NCBI GenBank assembly: GCA_009781325.1
Contig: WQYJ01000074.1
Span: 1 to 9,060 of the forward strand
From: Propionibacteriaceae bacterium
Lineage (GTDB): Bacteria; Actinomycetota; Actinomycetes; Propionibacteriales; Propionibacteriaceae
Direction of reading: 5' to 3'
DNA length: 9,060 bases
Position numbers and translations under genes: made by a program. The notes below the pieces were generated by a model that did no database searches, was not told where the DNA came from, and worked only from the letters and a program-made list of their open reading frames with translations. Shown here piece after piece: positions 6,202 through 9,060 of the stretch (positions within the stretch are counted from its first letter, which is position 1; each line of letters opens with the position of its first letter).

Positions 6202-6224
6202 CATGGGTCTTTTCTAGGCCCCTG
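6202..6224. promoter_or_regulatory. Imperfect dyad just upstream of nagB
   Basis: Symmetrical around 6213: GGGTCT (6205-6210), 5 nt, AGGCCC (6216-6221), with an outer CA/TG pair; seven of nine outer positions pair. The half-sites GGTCT/AGGCC resemble those of the DasR/NagR-type GntR operator (TGGTCTAGACCA) but are spread apart by extra central bases. It lies in the nagB leader, where repression would be effective. Weak evidence. Confidence 0.25.
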
Positions 6225-6226
6225 AT

Positions 6227-6233
6227 GGAAGGA
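6227..6233 (+). promoter_or_regulatory. Ribosome binding site of nagB
   Basis: GGAAGGA, 5 nt before the ATG at 6239. It supports that start. Confidence 0.75.
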
Positions 6234-6238
6234 TTAGT

Positions 6239-7030
6239 ATGCAAGTCATTATCTGCCCAAATGAGCAAAGGGTTGGGGAAATCGGAGCAGCCAGGGTAGC
6301 ACAGCTTGCAGCAAAGGTGGGACCAGCCGTCGTCATTGGCGTTGCCACGGGTTCATCCCCGCTGGCCACCTACGCTGAATTAGCAGCCCGCGTGCGCGCA
6401 GGTTCATTGGATCTCTCGCAAGCTTCGGCTTTTGCTCTGGACGAATATGTCGGTTTGCCTATTACCCATCCGGAATCCTATTTCGACACCATTCGCCGTA
6501 CGGTGACCGAGCCTCTTGGCCTCGACCCGGCAAAAGTCAATGTGCCGGACGGACGCGAGGATGGGCTTGAAACAGCAGGCCAACGCTATGAAGATGCCAT
6601 CAAGGCCGCCGGCGGCGTTGATGTTCAGATTCTCGGCATCGGATCGAATGGTCACATCGGATTCAACGAGCCCGCGAGTTCCCTGAGCTCTCGTACGCGT
6701 ATGAAGACCCTCACCCAGCAGACCCGTGAAGACAATGCCCGCTTCTTCGATTCCATCGACGAAGTACCGCGCTACTGCGTCACCCAGGGCTTGGGGACAA
6801 TCCTTGATGCGCGTTCAGCCGTTCTCGTTGCTTTCGGCGAAGGCAAGGCCGAAGCTGTTGCAGCTATGGTTGAAGGCCCCGTCACCTCGATGTGCCCAGC
6901 ATCGGTCCTCCAGTTGCACAAGACTGCGACCATCGTTATTGACGAGGCTGCTGCATCCGGGCTGAAGATGGCTGATTACTTCAAGGAATGCTACGAGAAC
7001 CTGCCTGCATGGCGTAAATTGGACGTATAG
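6239..7030 (+). CDS. nagB: Glucosamine-6-phosphate deaminase
   Basis: 263 residues, the usual NagB length. The enzyme converts glucosamine-6-phosphate to fructose-6-phosphate and ammonia in the cytoplasm, the last step of GlcNAc breakdown. Visible features: phosphate-binding GVATGSSPLATY (34-45), ALDEYVGL (66-73) with catalytic D68 (D72 in E. coli), and LGIGSNGHIGFNEP (132-145) with catalytic-loop H139 and E144 (H143 and E148 in E. coli). E. coli D141 is replaced by N137, as is common in Gram-positive NagB. The SRTRMKTLT segment (151-159) keeps the equivalents of the E. coli allosteric residues R158 and K160, and S147/S148 match S151/S152, so activation by GlcNAc-6-phosphate is possible. A good ribosome site precedes it. 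It heads the nagB-nagA unit and is divergent from the lipoprotein gene. Its TAG stop coincides with the expected nagA start position. Confidence 0.97.
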   Translation: MQVIICPNEQRVGEIGAARVAQLAAKVGPAVVIGVATGSSPLATYAELAARVRAGSLDLSQASAFALDEYVGLPITHPESYFDTIRRTVTEPLGLDPAKVNVPDGREDGLETAGQRYEDAIKAAGGVDVQILGIGSNGHIGFNEPASSLSSRTRMKTLTQQTREDNARFFDSIDEVPRYCVTQGLGTILDARSAVLVAFGEGKAEAVAAMVEGPVTSMCPASVLQLHKTATIVIDEAAASGLKMADYFKECYENLPAWRKLDV

Positions 7031-7074
7031 ATACTCTGATTCATGCCCGCCAGCTCTTCATCCCTTACCACGGG
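7027..7074 (+). other. In-frame NagA N-terminal extension without a canonical start codon
   Basis: Upstream of the first nagA ATG (7075) the same frame stays open back to a TAA at 7015-7017 and encodes DTLIHARQLFIPYHG. This is the first beta strand and loop expected of amidohydrolase-type NagA proteins. The codons from 7018 are ATT GGA CGT ATA GAT ACT CTG ATT, with no ATG, GTG or TTG. The best-placed candidate is ATA at 7027, giving (M)DTLIHARQLF. It overlaps the nagB stop as ATAG, much like the common ATGA coupling. The residues are clearly NagA-like; which codon is used is unknown. Confidence 0.65.
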
Positions 7075-8154
7075 ATGGTGAGTGATGGCTGGGTTATGGT
7101 CAAAGGTCAACGGATTCTTGCATGCGGTGATAACTACCCGCATGGTGCACCACCTTGCGTGACAGCCGATACGGTTGTCGAAGGGATTCTGGCCCCCGGT
7201 TTCATTGATGCTCATTGTCACGGTGGCGGCGGGGCCAGTTTCGGTGCTGATCCCGATCACATTGAGACAGTGCTGGGCACCCATAGCGCCCGCGGGACGA
7301 CCACCATGGTCGCTTCCCTAGTAACTGCTCCTATTGCTCAACTCTGCGAACAGGTACGCGCCTTAGCCCCTTTCGTGGCTGACGGGCGCTTGGCGGGAAT
7401 CCATCTTGAGGGTCCGTGGTTGTCGGCTGAATATCGAGGGGCTCACAGTGAGGAATACCTCGCTGAACCCAGAATTGAGGACCTTGCCTCCATCATTGAG
7501 GCCAGCAATAACACCATATGCATGGTCACCATCGCTCCGGAGAAACCTGGGGCTTTGGAGATGATCCGCTATTGCTGCGACCATGGGATTTCTGTAGCGA
7601 TTGGTCACACTGGGGCTGATTACGACACTACCTGCGCAGCTATTGAGGCTGGTGCTCGCGGGACCACCCATCTTTTCAACGCCATGCCCGCTATCCATCA
7701 TCGCAGCCCCGGTCCTGCTCTGGCTCTGTGGCGGGACAACTATGTGGAGCTCATCATGGATGGGGTACATCTTCATCCAGACCTTGGTGCTCATGTCATG
7801 GCGACAGCGCCGACTCGGGCCGTACTTATCAGTGATGCCATGGCTGCGGCTGGGTGCGAGGACGGTGACTACTATCTGGGGGATCAGGCAGTCGAAGTTG
7901 GAGGCGGTGTCGCTCGTTTAGCCGACACATCAACGATCGCAGGTTCTACCTTGACCCTTGACAAGGCCATACGCGTAGCTGTTAGGTCTGGTGTTGAACT
8001 AGAAACAGCCCTGATGGCAGCAACTGCCAACCCTGCCAATTACCTTGGGCTGACTGAAACCGGGTTGCTGAGCCCTGGACGGTACGCGGATCTTGTGTGC
8101 CTGGATTGGGACCTCACCGTGACTGCGGTCATGCGCCGAGGCGAGTGGCTCTAA
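7075..8154 (+). CDS. nagA: N-acetylglucosamine-6-phosphate deacetylase (start probably further upstream)
   Basis: NagA removes acetate from GlcNAc-6-phosphate to give glucosamine-6-phosphate for NagB. From the first canonical ATG the protein has 359 residues. The in-frame sequence before it adds about 16 conserved-looking residues, giving about 375, closer to family length. Visible metal and catalytic residues, numbered from this ATG: H47 and H49 in DAHCHGGGG, E112 in HLEGP, H178 in GHTGAD, H199 in THLFNAM, H232 in DGVHLHP and catalytic D254 in LISDAMAAAG. Adding 16 gives H63/H65, E128, H194, H215 and D270, close to the B. subtilis NagA zinc and catalytic positions as I recall them. TIAGSTLTLDKAIR and the C-terminal GRYADLVCLD strand are typical. 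The HxH first-metal site is complete, unlike E. coli NagA. It directly follows nagB and must be co-transcribed with it. Its TAA stop overlaps the stop of the convergent membrane-protein gene. Confidence 0.93.
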   Translation: MVSDGWVMVKGQRILACGDNYPHGAPPCVTADTVVEGILAPGFIDAHCHGGGGASFGADPDHIETVLGTHSARGTTTMVASLVTAPIAQLCEQVRALAPFVADGRLAGIHLEGPWLSAEYRGAHSEEYLAEPRIEDLASIIEASNNTICMVTIAPEKPGALEMIRYCCDHGISVAIGHTGADYDTTCAAIEAGARGTTHLFNAMPAIHHRSPGPALALWRDNYVELIMDGVHLHPDLGAHVMATAPTRAVLISDAMAAAGCEDGDYYLGDQAVEVGGGVARLADTSTIAGSTLTLDKAIRVAVRSGVELETALMAATANPANYLGLTETGLLSPGRYADLVCLDWDLTVTAVMRRGEWL

Positions 8155-9060
8155 CCAATAAGAGCCAGGATCGTAATACCCAACAACGGCAAGAAACTGA
8201 GTACAACACAGGTGATGGTGAATCCGAGGGAATCAGCCAGGATAGCTGCGTACTCACGAATAGTTGCCGCAGGCCAGTAGTAACGAGCTGTGGGTGAGCC
8301 AAGAGAGTAGCCCTTCACTTTCTGGCGGCGCAGGATCAGTGCTGCTCGAAATGCGTGGAAGTTATTGGTCACAGCAACCACTGGCCCAGTGATTCCCTGA
8401 CGGTTAAGAATGTCTTTGGAGTAGGCGATGTTTTCTTGGGTTGTGGTGGAGAGGTCTTCTTGGATAATCGACTCGGGCCGTACTCCGGAGTCAACAAGGT
8501 ATTCAGCCATCGCTGATGCCTCAGATCTTCTCTCGTCTGATCCTTGACCCCCGGAAACGATGAGCAGCGGCTTGTGGTCCCCGGGCGCCTGATCGACGAG
8601 CGACCTGCCCCTGTTGAGGCGGCTGGCAAGAAGCGGAGGGACCTTGTTGTTAATCAGCCCCGAGCCGAGGACAATGACAGCCTCGGGAGTCTTCTTGAAC
8701 CGCTTAGTCATCAGCAAATAGAGCCCGGAATAGAGCAAATACGCCACGAATCCGAAACCCAGGTAACCCATAGGAATCCCGGCGAACAACACCCACAGAA
8801 ATGCTGCTGCATTGTTGTTAACGACCGACACGATCGCAAGTACGACATAGGTCACCATGACAAGGCCCAGGATGAGCCCTAAGAGATTTGATAGCCGTCT
8901 GCCTTCTTTGCGCAGCATCGTGAAACCGTTGAGAATCAGTACGACGCCGAGGATGACGACGACAAAGATGGCAAAGAGAATCAGCCCCAGAAGGACATAA
9001 ACCCCAGCCGTAGTCTCACCATCTGTCGGCAAGAGCAGCGTCATCCCCCACAGCCCCAGA
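8151..9060 (-). CDS. YdcF/DUF218 family membrane protein (5' end probably beyond the right edge)
   Basis: A DUF218 (ElyC/SanA/YdcF) protein, a family tied to the cell envelope but without a settled reaction. Numbered from the ATG at 9044 (297 residues), there are hydrophobic segments near 15-40, 52-76 and 81-113, the last probably two passes. The DUF218 domain then begins AVIVLGSGL (122-130), continues with LIVSGGQGSDE (161-171), the acidic segment IIQEDLSTTTQENI (193-206) and TNNFHAFRA (226-234). A last membrane segment (about 275-296) closes the protein. No stop occurs between 9044 and the window end, the upstream codons (LGLWG) are hydrophobic, and no separate ribosome site is seen at a usable distance. 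Actinobacterial and Firmicute relatives, as I recall them, carry further N-terminal helices. I therefore treat it as truncated by the edge; the ATG at 9044 remains a possible start. The gene converges on nagA and shares stop-codon bases with it. Confidence 0.85.
   Translation of the reverse strand, partial: LGLWGMTLLLPTDGETTAGVYVLLGLILFAIFVVVILGVVLILNGFTMLRKEGRRLSNLLGLILGLVMVTYVVLAIVSVVNNNAAAFLWVLFAGIPMGYLGFGFVAYLLYSGLYLLMTKRFKKTPEAVIVLGSGLINNKVPPLLASRLNRGRSLVDQAPGDHKPLLIVSGGQGSDERRSEASAMAEYLVDSGVRPESIIQEDLSTTTQENIAYSKDILNRQGITGPVVAVTNNFHAFRAALILRRQKVKGYSLGSPTARYYWPAATIREYAAILADSLGFTITCVVLSFLPLLGITILALIG

Noticed and set aside
6064..6204. 47-residue N-terminal extension of the solute-binding protein from the ATG at 6204
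   Set aside because: It would place a long hydrophilic tail before the lipoprotein signal peptide and cross the nagB promoter region; the ATG at 6063 has a ribosome site and starts exactly at the signal peptide.
6239..7030. NagB Asn137 in place of E. coli Asp141 as a broken active site
   Set aside because: The GIGxNGHIGFNEP form is, to my knowledge, usual in Gram-positive NagB proteins, and D68, H139 and E144 are all present.
7043..7081. Short frame ATGCCCGCCAGC as an alternative start for nagA
   Set aside because: It is out of frame with nagA and stops at TGA after twelve codons.

Overview
The window reads as actinobacterial chromosomal DNA, estimated by eye at mid-50s percent GC. The GluRS N-terminus (GDPHVGTA, PYRQSER), the lower half of NagA and the absence of Shine-Dalgarno sites before two genes all fit Actinomycetota. 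A Propionibacteriaceae- or Actinomycetales-like host is plausible, but I cannot assign a genus. Eight protein genes fill nearly all of it. Two run off the ends (gltX on the left, a YdcF/DUF218 membrane protein on the right). There are no tRNA or rRNA genes, transposases, phage genes, CRISPR arrays or defence genes.

Layout: gltX (minus, 5' part only) is overlapped by the end of a GH1 beta-glycosidase gene (minus), so the two should form one operon. A 343-bp divergent spacer follows. It holds a 232-bp REP/BIME- or MITE-like element: two 82-bp direct copies enclosed by perfect 30-bp inverted arms. The genes on both sides (GH1 and a DUF885 putative metalloprotein) each have a TANNNT hexamer exactly 6 nt before ATG and no Shine-Dalgarno site, so both mRNAs may be leaderless. 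The DUF885 gene ends base-to-base against a convergent ROK-family sugar kinase gene. That kinase lies downstream of a lipoprotein solute-binding protein gene on the minus strand. Divergent from these, nagB and nagA run on the plus strand. The nagA stop codon overlaps the stop of the convergent ydcF-like gene.

Together: the central block (binding lipoprotein, ROK kinase, NagB, NagA) makes a coherent amino-sugar module. GlcNAc or a GlcNAc-containing sugar would be captured outside, phosphorylated inside by the ROK kinase, deacetylated by NagA, then deaminated and isomerised by NagB to fructose-6-phosphate. The ABC permeases and ATPase are not in the window, so import must use components encoded elsewhere. 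The GH1 enzyme keeps the residues for unphosphorylated glycosides and has no signal peptide, so it acts in the cytoplasm. A functional link to the amino-sugar module is not shown.

The most notable observation is at the nagB/nagA junction. The conserved NagA N-terminus is encoded in frame upstream of the first ATG, and the natural start position reads ATA inside the nagB stop (ATAG). One G-to-A change would both remove a nagA ATG and create the nagB TAG. I found no clear previously undescribed system; the repeat element, the paired leaderless-type promoters and the candidate operators are the other items worth checking.
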